This document shows positions 22,461-30,198 of a stretch of DNA of 35,519 nucleotides, one piece after another; within the stretch, counting starts at the first letter, position 1; each line of letters begins with the position of its first letter. The DNA lies in assembly GCA_019236925.1 (NCBI GenBank), contig JAFAID010000290.1, positions 1 to 35,519 of the forward strand. Direction: 5' to 3'. The stretch comes from Mycobacterium sp. Its GTDB lineage: Bacteria > Actinomycetota > Actinomycetes > Mycobacteriales > Mycobacteriaceae. Under the pieces are notes generated by a model. That model was not told the origin of the DNA. It did not search any database and saw nothing but the letters and a program-made list of their open reading frames with translations. A program made the translations under genes and the position numbers.

Positions 22461-23309
22461 TCACAGGTGTTGGTGATCGACCACCAACACTGCGCAGTCG
22501 GAATCGCCCAGTGCAGCATTGCCTGCCGGTCCAACAACCTGGCGGACATGACCCGCGCCGCGTGCACCAACGACGATCAACTGCAGCTCTGCAGCGTGTG
22601 TTGCTAAATACTCGGAAATGCTGCCGTGCTCGGCGAGCGCCTCTACTTGCACGTCGCGATAGCGTCGCCGCCACCGGGCCAATCGGCGATCCAGCTGTGC
22701 GAGTATCCGGCGATCACCCTCGGCCGCAGCCCCCGGGTCCGCGTAGGGAGGTTGCCAGCAGGTGATCACCCGCAGTGGGGCGCCCCGCAGGCGCGCTTCC
22801 TTGATCGCGGTCTCCAACACAACTCCGTCATCAGGCGACTCGTCGGCTTCGACAAGAATCACGTTGGCTCGGGGTCGGGTCGGACGGCTATGTCCGCGGA
22901 TGATGGCGACCGGGCAGTGCGCTGAGGCGGCTACCGCGGCGGCGGTTGAGCCAATCCGCCCAGGCTGGAAGTGATTGGATCCTACGGCGCCAAGACAAAC
23001 CATTGCAGCTTGGCGCGATGCGCGCAGCAGTGTGGCCGTTGCCCGCCCCTGCGTGAGCTCGACGTCTACTTTCACTGGTTTGTCGGTGGCCTCAACGGCG
23101 GCGACGACGCGACGGACGGCGCTTTGGGCGCTGGCGAGCTGGCGGGCGGTGTCGTCACCGTCCAGATCGCCGCCATCGAGCGCGTGAACCAGGCGCAGCG
23201 GGATGTCCCGGCTGACTGCCTCGTCGATGGCCCACAGTGCAGCACGCAGGGCCGCTGTCGAACCGTCGACGCCAACCACAACCGCGGGCCGTCTATTCGA
23301 ACCGTTCAT
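22461..23309 (-). CDS. Rv3134c-like universal stress protein, first gene of the dosR operon
   Basis: A 282-residue protein from ATG 23309 (MNGSNRRPAVVVGVDGSTAAL), six bases after GGAG; the TTG at 23315 is less likely. Two Usp domains are present; the first loop is GAVGSNHFQPGRIGSTAA and the second GARGAGHVRQVVGPAGN, both irregular. It precedes dosR by 75 bp and shares its orientation, as Rv3134c does in M. tuberculosis, where it is cotranscribed with dosR and dosS. Divergent from the Rv1733c-like/hydrogenase unit. Confidence 0.93.
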   Translation of the reverse strand: MNGSNRRPAVVVGVDGSTAALRAALWAIDEAVSRDIPLRLVHALDGGDLDGDDTARQLASAQSAVRRVVAAVEATDKPVKVDVELTQGRATATLLRASRQAAMVCLGAVGSNHFQPGRIGSTAAAVAASAHCPVAIIRGHSRPTRPRANVILVEADESPDDGVVLETAIKEARLRGAPLRVITCWQPPYADPGAAAEGDRRILAQLDRRLARWRRRYRDVQVEALAEHGSISEYLATHAAELQLIVVGARGAGHVRQVVGPAGNAALGDSDCAVLVVDHQHL

Positions 23310-23390
23310 GGTCAACTCCGGGCTTTAACCGTGTCGGCGCAGCGTGAGCCGACAACTGGCAAGGCTATCGATAACACGCGGTGTCTTCAG

Positions 23391-23426
23391 GGGCCGTTGG
23401 TCCTTGGTTTGCCGACCGTTGGTCCC
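23391..23426. promoter_or_regulatory. Tandem DosR-type operator driving dosR operon and hydrogenase operon
   Basis: GGGCCGTTGGTCCT at 23391-23404 and CGACCGTTGGTCCC at 23413-23426 share the core CC-GTTG-GTCC and start exactly 22 bp apart. They lie 82-117 bp from the leftward USP-dosR-dosS operon start (23309) and 122-157 bp from the rightward gene at 23548, whose stop overlaps the first hydrogenase gene. One regulatory patch can therefore serve autoregulation and hydrogenase expression. Confidence 0.8.
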
Positions 23427-23547
23427 AACGTGGTCGTAGGCTGTGACGAGTGGCGCTGGGGCAGGGCCTTTCGACTCTGGAGAACTCCACGACCTCGGGA
23501 GGACGATGGCTCTCGATGGATGCGGCATGCATGCCGGAGGAGTTGTC

Positions 23548-24018
23548 GTGTTGACTTTCACGCTTGACCCTCGCCGCTGGTCGCTGGTGTGTGCCTTCGG
23601 TCGTAATCCGCTGGTGCGCGGCACCAATCGCTTCGAAACGCTGATCATCGTGTTAGTTGTCGCCGCGTCGTTGCTGACTGTACCCATTGCGGGTGCGGTA
23701 GGCACCGCTGTCTACGACGCGCGCCGTCAGCAGTACGCAGCAGAAGTTCAAGCCGAGCGTACCGCCGACCCGATTGCGAATAGTCGAGCCAAAGCGGTTG
23801 GAGCGACCGATGTTTGGCTGAACAATGCAACGGCGCATGCTGGCATCGACGGGGCCTGCGCGGGAGCAGCGATCTTGCTCAGTGCGGTCGCGGCGGCAGC
23901 AACACTGGTGACGATCACGTATCTGCTGCTGACTCGAATGCGCAACGCCAACTGGGAACGCGAGCTACGATGCCTGGCCAACGATAACGGCGGCCGTAAC
24001 AACAAGGGCTATGGATGA
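23548..24018 (+). CDS. Shortened Rv1733c-like membrane protein
   Basis: The likely start is GTG 23548, five bases after GGAGGAG at 23536-23542; longer frames from 23443 or 23527 lack this. The 156-residue protein keeps FGRNPLVRGTNRFET, a first membrane segment (~30-52), GTAVYDARRQQYAAEVQAERT, a second segment (~103-127) and the tail RMRNANWERELRCL. The exported middle domain with the ARW and GDxLxIWVD motifs, present in the paralogue at 10199, is missing, cutting the loop to about 50 residues. It overlaps the first hydrogenase gene by ATGA, so it is the leader gene of that operon. Confidence 0.85.
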   Translation: MLTFTLDPRRWSLVCAFGRNPLVRGTNRFETLIIVLVVAASLLTVPIAGAVGTAVYDARRQQYAAEVQAERTADPIANSRAKAVGATDVWLNNATAHAGIDGACAGAAILLSAVAAAATLVTITYLLLTRMRNANWERELRCLANDNGGRNNKGYG

Positions 24019-25157
24019 ACGAACGCGGCGAAGCATCTAACACAGAACAACCTGCGATGCTGGATGCGGCAGCACTCGACCGCCTCATCAGTGTCTTGAT
24101 CGAGCGCGGCTATCGGGTGGTCGGCCCCACGGCGCGAGACAACGCGATCGTGCTCGCCGAGCTTGAGTCAGCCGAGGACCTCCCGAGTGGTTGGGGTGTT
24201 GACGTAGGGCCGGGGCATTACCGGCTGCAGCGCCGCGACGATGACGCGGTGTTCGGCCATTCGGCCGGTCCGCAGTCCTGGAAGCAGTTTCTGCATCCAC
24301 CCCGCCAGCGGTTGTGGTCCGGTGACCGCGCTGGCGAAACCAGCGATGGGTCCACCGAAGAGGTCCCGCGGTACGCCTTCATCGGCGTGCGTGGCTGCGA
24401 TCTGGCGGCAATCACGACGCTGGCTCGGGTTCTCGGCGCCGGCGCGTATCCGGACGGGTCGTTTGCGCGGCGGCGCCGGCAGCTCTTCGTCGTCGCGGTG
24501 AACTGCACTGAGCCGGGCGGCCTCTGCTTCTGCGCGTCGATGGGCACCGGTCCCGATGCCGGACCGGGCTATGACCTTGCGCTGACCGAACAAATCGACG
24601 GTAACGCTCGGCGCTATCTCGTCGACGTCGGCACCCAGGAGGGTGCCGACGTGCTCGCTGCGGTGCCGCACGGCGAAGCCAGCGTCGATGAAATCAGCTG
24701 TGCCCGAGCCGATGTCGAGGCGGCATCCCACCGGATGGGCCGCCAGATGCCGGAGACGGATCTGCGGCAGCTCCTGATCCGCTCACGTGAGTCGCCCCAG
24801 TGGGACGAGGTGGCCAGCCGCTGCCTTACCTGTGGGAACTGCACCATGGTGTGCCCCACCTGTTTTTGTACCAGCACCGAGGACGTCACCGATCTGACCG
24901 GTGAACACGCCGAGCGCTGGCAGCACTGGGCGTCATGCTACGAGTTCGACTTCACCTACATTCATGGCGGCTGCGTTCGGCAGTCCGGCGCATCCCGTTA
25001 CCGTCATTGGTTGACCCATAAACTGGGTACCTGGCACGACCAGTTCGGGATGTCGGGCTGTGTGGGCTGCGGACGCTGCATCGCCTGGTGCCCGACCGGG
25101 ATCGACATCACCGACGAGATGAACAAGATGGCCCGGGCGGACGCCGATGGTGACTGA
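24015..25157 (+). CDS. hydB: [NiFe] hydrogenase beta subunit (two 4Fe-4S clusters), group 3b type
   Basis: A 380-residue iron-sulfur protein like the sulfhydrogenase beta subunit. It contains GVRGCDLAAI and FCASMGTGP in the N-terminal part, then CLTCGNCTMVCPTCFC (about residue 273) and CVGCGRCIAWCPTGID (about 350), two clusters that relay electrons between the FAD subunit and the small subunit. ATG 24015 overlaps the stop of the Rv1733c-like gene. In M. smegmatis the related Hyd3 hydrogenase is induced in hypoxia through DosR and lies beside dormancy genes; the coupling here predicts the same. Cytosolic. Confidence 0.92.
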   Translation: MNERGEASNTEQPAMLDAAALDRLISVLIERGYRVVGPTARDNAIVLAELESAEDLPSGWGVDVGPGHYRLQRRDDDAVFGHSAGPQSWKQFLHPPRQRLWSGDRAGETSDGSTEEVPRYAFIGVRGCDLAAITTLARVLGAGAYPDGSFARRRRQLFVVAVNCTEPGGLCFCASMGTGPDAGPGYDLALTEQIDGNARRYLVDVGTQEGADVLAAVPHGEASVDEISCARADVEAASHRMGRQMPETDLRQLLIRSRESPQWDEVASRCLTCGNCTMVCPTCFCTSTEDVTDLTGEHAERWQHWASCYEFDFTYIHGGCVRQSGASRYRHWLTHKLGTWHDQFGMSGCVGCGRCIAWCPTGIDITDEMNKMARADADGD

Positions 25158-26010
25158 CAGCGCCACCCGCGACGCCGCGTTGCACAGATCGGCGATGGCG
25201 CCGGTTCCCTACCGGGTCCGCAGCCGGGTTCAAGAGAACCACGATTCGGCGACATTGTCGCTGGAGCCGCTAGCAGCTGCATTACGGAGCCCACAGCCGG
25301 GCGAGTTCATGATGCTCTACGCGTTCGGTATCGGCGAAATAGCGATCTCCGTGAGCGGCGACTCCAGCGTCACCGACGGAACGATCACGCACACCATCCG
25401 CGCGGTTGGTGCGGTCAGCCGCGCATTGCACGACGCACAAGCGGGCACCGTGATCGGGATGCGAGGCCCGTTCGGCACCAGCTGGGGTCTGGCTGAGGCC
25501 GGCGGTCGTGACCTGGTGATCGTCGCCGGCGGGGTGGGTTTGGCACCGCTGCGTCCGGTGGTACTGGGCGCACTGGCCAACCGAGCGAGCTACGGGCGGG
25601 TAGTGGTGATCGCAGGTGCCCGCTCGCATGCGGACTTCTTGTTCCGTGACGAGCTCGAAGAGTGGGCCCGGACCCAGCCGCTCGAGGTGCACCTGACGGT
25701 GGATGTGCCGGTGCAAGGGTGGTCTGGTGAGATCGGGTTCGTCACGGAACCGTTGCGTAGGCTGGCGCTAAATCCCGATCGCACCACGGCCTTTCTCTGC
25801 GGGCCGGAACCGATGATGCGGTTCGCCGGCGAAGCACTGCTGGAAAAGGGCTTGACGCACAAGGATATTCGCGTCTCACTCGAGCGGAACATGCAGTGCG
25901 GGATCGGCTGGTGCGGCCACTGCCAGCTCGGCCCGCTGCTGCTCTGTCGCGACGGGCCTGTGGTGGGTTACGACATCGCCCGCCCCCTACTTGCGGTCAA
26001 GGAATTGTAA
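25147..26010 (+). CDS. hydG: [NiFe] hydrogenase gamma subunit (FAD / NAD(P)-binding, 2Fe-2S)
   Basis: A 287-residue flavoprotein of the ferredoxin-NADP reductase type: [27 protein letters not shown] (nucleotide-binding), [11 protein letters not shown], and a C-terminal 2Fe-2S cysteine set [19 protein letters not shown]. It would exchange electrons with NADPH or NADH. ATG 25147 overlaps the beta-subunit stop by 11 bases. The next gene starts right after its TAA. Confidence 0.92.
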   Translation: MVTDSATRDAALHRSAMAPVPYRVRSRVQENHDSATLSLEPLAAALRSPQPGEFMMLYAFGIGEIAISVSGDSSVTDGTITHTIRAVGAVSRALHDAQAGTVIGMRGPFGTSWGLAEAGGRDLVIVAGGVGLAPLRPVVLGALANRASYGRVVVIAGARSHADFLFRDELEEWARTQPLEVHLTVDVPVQGWSGEIGFVTEPLRRLALNPDRTTAFLCGPEPMMRFAGEALLEKGLTHKDIRVSLERNMQCGIGWCGHCQLGPLLLCRDGPVVGYDIARPLLAVKEL

Positions 26011-26769
26011 ATGAGCCCACCCACACTGGCGGTCTGGAAGTTCGCCTCCTGCGACGGATGCCAACTAACCCTGCTGGACTGCGAGGACGAGTTGCTCACG
26101 CTGGCCACGCAGGTGAGGATCGCCACCTTCCTGGAGGCCTCCAGCACGATTGTCGCCGGGCCATACGACGTGTCGCTGGTCGAAGGATCCATCACCACAG
26201 CGGCCGACGAGCGGCGCATCCGCGAGATCCGGGAACAGTCGCGGGTTCTGGTCACCATCGGTGCGTGCGCTACCGCTGGCGGTGTCCAAGCGCTGCGGAA
26301 CTTCGCTGACATCACCGAATTCGCCTCTGTCGTCTACGCCAAACCCGAATACATCGACACGCTGGCGACGTCCACGCCGGCGTCGGCGCACGTCAAAGTC
26401 GACTACCAGCTGCAGGGATGCCCGATCGACCGCGGACAGCTGCTGGACACGCTGACGGCGCTGCTGGTCGGACGCAAACCCCGGCTGCCGGCCAAAACGG
26501 TGTGCACCGAATGCAAACTGCGCGGCGTAACGTGTGTCCTGGTCGCCGACGGGATCCCGTGTCTTGGGCCGGTCACCCATGCGGGCTGCGGCGCGTTGTG
26601 TCCGCGGCATCGTCGCGGCTGTTACGGCTGTTTCGGCCCGTCCGCGGTGCCGACAACCGCGACCCTGATCCCGCTGCTGCGCCGCGACGGGATGTCCGAA
26701 GACGACGTCGACCGGGTGTTCTCGACGTTCAACGTCGCCAGCTTCGCTGCCGTACGGAGTGACACATGA
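26011..26769 (+). CDS. hydD: [NiFe] hydrogenase small (delta) subunit
   Basis: A 252-residue protein with the proximal-cluster motif [19 protein letters not shown] near the N-terminus, [25 protein letters not shown], and the C-terminal cluster ligands [11 protein letters not shown] and [21 protein letters not shown]. No Tat signal peptide is present, so the enzyme is cytosolic as expected for group 3. The TGA lies in an ATGA junction into which a 53-bp MIRU-type element has been inserted before the large subunit. Confidence 0.94.
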   Translation: MSPPTLAVWKFASCDGCQLTLLDCEDELLTLATQVRIATFLEASSTIVAGPYDVSLVEGSITTAADERRIREIREQSRVLVTIGACATAGGVQALRNFADITEFASVVYAKPEYIDTLATSTPASAHVKVDYQLQGCPIDRGQLLDTLTALLVGRKPRLPAKTVCTECKLRGVTCVLVADGIPCLGPVTHAGCGALCPRHRRGCYGCFGPSAVPTTATLIPLLRRDGMSEDDVDRVFSTFNVASFAAVRSDT

Positions 26770-26818
26770 GCCGCGCCGGCGACGATGCAGAGCACAGCGA
26801 TGAGGAGGAGCGGCGCAT
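26766..26818 (+). repeat. 53-bp MIRU-type element between the hydrogenase small and large subunits
   Basis: The element runs from the ATGAG at 26766 (containing the small-subunit stop) to the base before the ATGAG at 26819 (large-subunit start). It begins ATGAGCCGCGCCGGCGACGA and ends GATGAGGAGGAGCGGCGCAT. This matches the recalled mycobacterial interspersed repetitive unit, which inserts into ATGA start/stop overlaps and comes in a 53-bp form. Its GAGGAG supplies the ribosome site for the large subunit. Confidence 0.85.
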
Positions 26819-28111
26819 ATGAGCGATGGCACCCGCACGCTGAGCGTCGGCGCGCTGACCCGGGTAGAAGGGGAAGGCGCGGTGCACGTCACGCTGCGCG
26901 ACGGGGCGCTGGAAAGCGTCGAGCTGAACATCTACGAGCCGCCGCGGTTCTTCGAGGCTTTCCTGCGCGGGCGTGCCTACACCGAGCCCCCGGACATCAC
27001 TGCGCGGGTTTGTGGCATCTGTCCGGTGGCCTACCAGGTCAGCGCCTGCAACGCGATCGAAAGCACTTGCGGGGTACAGCTTGACGACACCTTGGTCCAG
27101 CTGCGGCGGTTGTTGTACTGCGGGGAGTGGATCCACAGTCACGTGCTGCATATTTACCTGCTGCACGCGCCGGACTTCCTCGGCTACCCCGACGCAATCG
27201 CCCTCGCGCGGGACCAACGCGAGGTCGTCGAATGCGGCCTGAGACTGAAGAAGGCCGGCAACCGGCTGATGGAAGTTATTGGCGGGCGGGCGATTCACCC
27301 GATCAACGTTCGGCTGGGCGGGTTCTACTCCGTGCCTACCCGCGCGGAGCTGGCGCCGCTGGCCGAACAGCTGCGCCAAGCGCTCGACGATGCGCTGGCC
27401 ACGGTCGCATGGGCGTCGGGATTCGATTTTCCTGACCTTGAGCTCGAGCACGAGCTGCTGGCGCTCAGCGCGCCCGGCTGTTACGCAATCGAGAATGGCG
27501 AGATCGCGCGCAGCGCCGGAACACCGTTCGGGGCCGCCGAATTCGGCGATCACGTCATCGAGTCGCAGGTGCCCTATTCCACCGCCCTACACGCGACCCT
27601 GGATGGCGGCAGGTATCTCACCGGGCCGTTGGCCCGTTATTCGCTGAACTCGTCGGCGCTCTCGCCGATCGCCCGCCAGACCGCTTCCGATTCCGGACTT
27701 TCAGCGCAATGCCGAAACCCATTTCGCAGCATCGTTGTTCGTGCTGTCGAAGTCGTGTACGCAATCGAAGAGGCGCTGCGCATCATCGACGACTACGAAC
27801 GACCGCCGCGGCCGTTCGTCGCGGTGCCGGCTCGGGCCGGGGTCGGCCATGGTGTCAGCGAGGCGCCGCGGGGGCTGTTGTATCACCGGTACCAGCTCGA
27901 CGAGAACGGACTGATCCAAGCCGCGACTATGATCCCGCCCACCTCGCAGAACCAGGCCGCCATCGAAGCCGATCTGGCAAAGGTGGTGTCGGAGAACCTA
28001 TCGCTGGACGACAGCGAACTGACGACGTTGTGCGAGCGCGTGATTCGCAGCTATGACCCGTGCATCTCCTGCTCGGCGCACTTCCTGAGGCTCACAGTGG
28101 ATCGGCGTTGA
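26819..28111 (+). CDS. hydA: [NiFe] hydrogenase large (alpha) subunit
   Basis: A 430-residue catalytic subunit with both nickel-binding motifs: RVCGICP (Cys65, Cys68) and DPCISCSAH (Cys415, Cys418), followed by nine residues that a specific endopeptidase would remove. LTRVEGEGAVHV at the N-terminus and IHSHVLHIYLLHAPDFLG are typical of the family. With beta, gamma and delta subunits it makes a bidirectional NAD(P)-linked hydrogenase of group 3b. ATG 26819 uses the GAGGAG at the end of the MIRU. The nickel-insertion (hyp) genes are not in the window. Confidence 0.95.
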   Translation: MSDGTRTLSVGALTRVEGEGAVHVTLRDGALESVELNIYEPPRFFEAFLRGRAYTEPPDITARVCGICPVAYQVSACNAIESTCGVQLDDTLVQLRRLLYCGEWIHSHVLHIYLLHAPDFLGYPDAIALARDQREVVECGLRLKKAGNRLMEVIGGRAIHPINVRLGGFYSVPTRAELAPLAEQLRQALDDALATVAWASGFDFPDLELEHELLALSAPGCYAIENGEIARSAGTPFGAAEFGDHVIESQVPYSTALHATLDGGRYLTGPLARYSLNSSALSPIARQTASDSGLSAQCRNPFRSIVVRAVEVVYAIEEALRIIDDYERPPRPFVAVPARAGVGHGVSEAPRGLLYHRYQLDENGLIQAATMIPPTSQNQAAIEADLAKVVSENLSLDDSELTTLCERVIRSYDPCISCSAHFLRLTVDRR

Positions 28112-28578
28112 ACACCGTCGTCATCGGCATCGGAAACCCCTATCGCCGCGACGACGGTGTCGGGCCGGCTGTGGCCGCGGCTATCAGCGAACGGGCGCTG
28201 CCCGGTGTCCGAGTTCTGAACGGAATTGAGGACCCGATGCGCCTGCTGGACGCCTGGTCTGGCGCGGCGCTGGCGTTGCTCATCGACGCGGTGACCGCAT
28301 CGCCGTCAATGCCCGGGCGGATTCGGCGGGTTACCGCCGACGATGTCGCTGCAGCCAGCGGGGTAAGTTCGCACAGCCTCAATATCGCCCAGGTGTTCGC
28401 ACTGGGACAAGCGCTGGGCCGGGTGCCCGACCAGCTGGTGGTATTCACCGTCGACGCCGCCGACATCGGCCATGGCGTCGGGTTGACGCCGAAGGTGGCG
28501 GCCGCGGTGCCGGATGTGGTCGGTGCGGCTGTGGCCGAAATCGTCAGCAGATCAGCCGAACAGCCGTACGGTAAGTGA
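28108..28578 (+). CDS. Hydrogenase maturation endopeptidase (HycI/HyaD family)
   Basis: The start is probably TTG 28108, overlapping the large-subunit TGA, giving LNTVVIGIGNPYRRDDGVG; a start at 28060 inside the large-subunit gene is less likely. The 156-residue protein has the family's GIGNPxxRDDGVG motif, Asp in LLIDAV (about residue 60) and a conserved His in SSHSLN (about 90), the residues that sense nickel before cleavage. It would trim the nine C-terminal residues of the adjacent large subunit. Confidence 0.88.
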   Translation: MNTVVIGIGNPYRRDDGVGPAVAAAISERALPGVRVLNGIEDPMRLLDAWSGAALALLIDAVTASPSMPGRIRRVTADDVAAASGVSSHSLNIAQVFALGQALGRVPDQLVVFTVDAADIGHGVGLTPKVAAAVPDVVGAAVAEIVSRSAEQPYGK

Positions 28579-29193
28579 AGGTCTCTACGGGTGTTGAAAC
28601 CTGGTCCGCGCCTGCGGAGTGTGGTGTGGGCAGTAGTAGCCCTTGGATGTGGGTAGCCAGCCGTAATCGACCAACAGTTCGTTGAGCGAGTTTCTCTCTA
28701 TTGCGTTGTGGTGATCTGTTGCGTGGTAGTCCCCGGGAGACGGACGCTCAGGCCGATTTGCGCATTGCAGATTTGGCATTGAACGCGGTCTTCGTCTATC
28801 CGCTTATCCATTTACCCGTCCTCGGTGGCGTGATCCCTGCCCGGGGCGTTGGTGTGGGCGGGTTCATCGACACGCGCCGTTGACAGGCGGTGCGGAAGCA
28901 GGACGACGACGTCCGCCGTAAAGGTAGATGCGGAACCTGCTGCGCCCACTGGCATTAATCGATGATCGTCGCCATGGGTCGTCGCGTGCTAGGTTCGCGA
29001 TAGGTCGTTAACGCACTTTTCACCTGGTAAATACCCGGCATTACCCAGTCGAGCCATCGCGCTCGTGGAGATGCCGCTGCTTCGGTAAAGACACCAATGA
29101 CCGTTACCCGGCAGGTTCGCCGCGTGCCGCAAGACCTTTCGCGCCCCGCGACCAAGACCCAGCGCGACTAGCCGCGGAGCAGCGTACCCCCAA
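28579..29193. other. Convergent 615-bp gap with only weak coding signals
   Basis: Between the hydrogenase and pfkB 3' ends I see no clear gene, operator or strong hairpin. On the minus strand a frame ending at 28585 reads LNELLVDYGWLPTSKGYYC and PHHTPQARTRFQHP, which resembles a small Cys/His protein tail but has no convincing start. Another minus-strand stretch at 28955-29155 includes VTVIGVFTEAAASPRARWLD. In M. tuberculosis a USP gene (Rv2028c) follows pfkB; none is recognisable here. Confidence 0.4.
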
Positions 29194-30174
29194 TCACACC
29201 TCTGTCGGCTCTGGCACTATCTCGAATAGGCGATCCACATCGGCACGGTTGCAGACGGCTGTGCCGGGTGTCATCAACATCGCTGCTCCAGCCGCGATTC
29301 CAAGGCGCACCGACTTCTCGATCGGCCAGCCACGGCTGAGCCCGACGGTGATCGCGGCCACCATCGCGTCACCGGCGCCGACACCGCTGCCGGAGCGCAT
29401 CGGGATCGCGGAAAACCGTTGGTTCCCACGAGATGTTGCGAGCAGCGCGCCCTGCGAACCCAGCGACACCACCACGGCTTCGGCACGTCCGCATCGAATG
29501 AGCTCCTGCGCGGCCGCCACTTGGTCTGCTTCGGTGGTGAGATCACATCTCACGCATTCGCGAAGTTCTCGCACGCTGGCTTTCAGCAGGAATACACCGG
29601 AAGTGATGTGCCGCAAGCCGCTGCCGGATGTGTCCAAGACAAGTCGCGCGTCCAGCTCCTTGCAGATGTCTGCGACCCGCTGGTAATAATCGGCAGGGAT
29701 ACCCGGCGGCAGGCTTCCACTTGCCACCACGAACTCGGCCGACCGTGCCGCTGTACGCAGCTCGTCGAGGCAGCGTGCCTGTTCTGCGAAGTTCAACCGC
29801 GGACCAGCAAGGATGAACCGATACTGCTGGCCGGTGGCGGCCTCGTTGACAGTGAAACTTTCCCGCGTAGCCTCGGCGATCTTGATACGGTGAAACGGAA
29901 CACCTGCCTCGACAACGAGATCGGCGACGACGTCGCCGCTCTGACCGCCGGCGGGAAATACCGCAGACACCGATGCGCCGAGCACCCGCGCGATCCGCGC
30001 CACGTTGATGCCGCCGCCGCCCGCGTCATACCGTGCACCGCGGCAACGGACTTTCTCGGTGGGGCGGACCTGGTCGGCGGTCGTGGTGATATCGAGTGCG
30101 GGATTCATCGTCAAGGTCACAAGCCGCGATCCACTCGTCGAAGGTCGCGTCGGCGGTTTCATCTCGGACAACAC
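29194..30174 (-). CDS. pfkB: PfkB-family sugar kinase (phosphofructokinase B, Rv2029c-like)
   Basis: A 326-residue kinase; I use GTG 30174, with TTG 30171 and ATG 30162 as alternatives. LTMNPALDITT, the first PfkB signature DAGGGGINVARIARVLG, FVVASGSLPPGIPADYYQRVADICKEL, LKASVRELRECV and the second signature GSGVGAGDAMVAAITVGLSRG with the catalytic Asp are all present. The family phosphorylates fructose-6-phosphate or related sugars. It follows the PRTase-esterase gene by 24 bp, repeating the M. tuberculosis order hspX-Rv2030c-pfkB, and its C-terminus is about a dozen residues shorter than recalled for Rv2029c. Confidence 0.92.
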   Translation of the reverse strand: MLSEMKPPTRPSTSGSRLVTLTMNPALDITTTADQVRPTEKVRCRGARYDAGGGGINVARIARVLGASVSAVFPAGGQSGDVVADLVVEAGVPFHRIKIAEATRESFTVNEAATGQQYRFILAGPRLNFAEQARCLDELRTAARSAEFVVASGSLPPGIPADYYQRVADICKELDARLVLDTSGSGLRHITSGVFLLKASVRELRECVRCDLTTEADQVAAAQELIRCGRAEAVVVSLGSQGALLATSRGNQRFSAIPMRSGSGVGAGDAMVAAITVGLSRGWPIEKSVRLGIAAGAAMLMTPGTAVCNRADVDRLFEIVPEPTEV

Positions 30175-30198
30175 TCCATTTCACTTGCGGACCAGGGT

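Noticed and set aside
23443..23547. Longer N-terminus for the short Rv1733c-like gene
   Set aside because: The extra residues are low-complexity, follow the operator closely and lack a ribosome site, while GGAGGAG lies just before GTG 23548.
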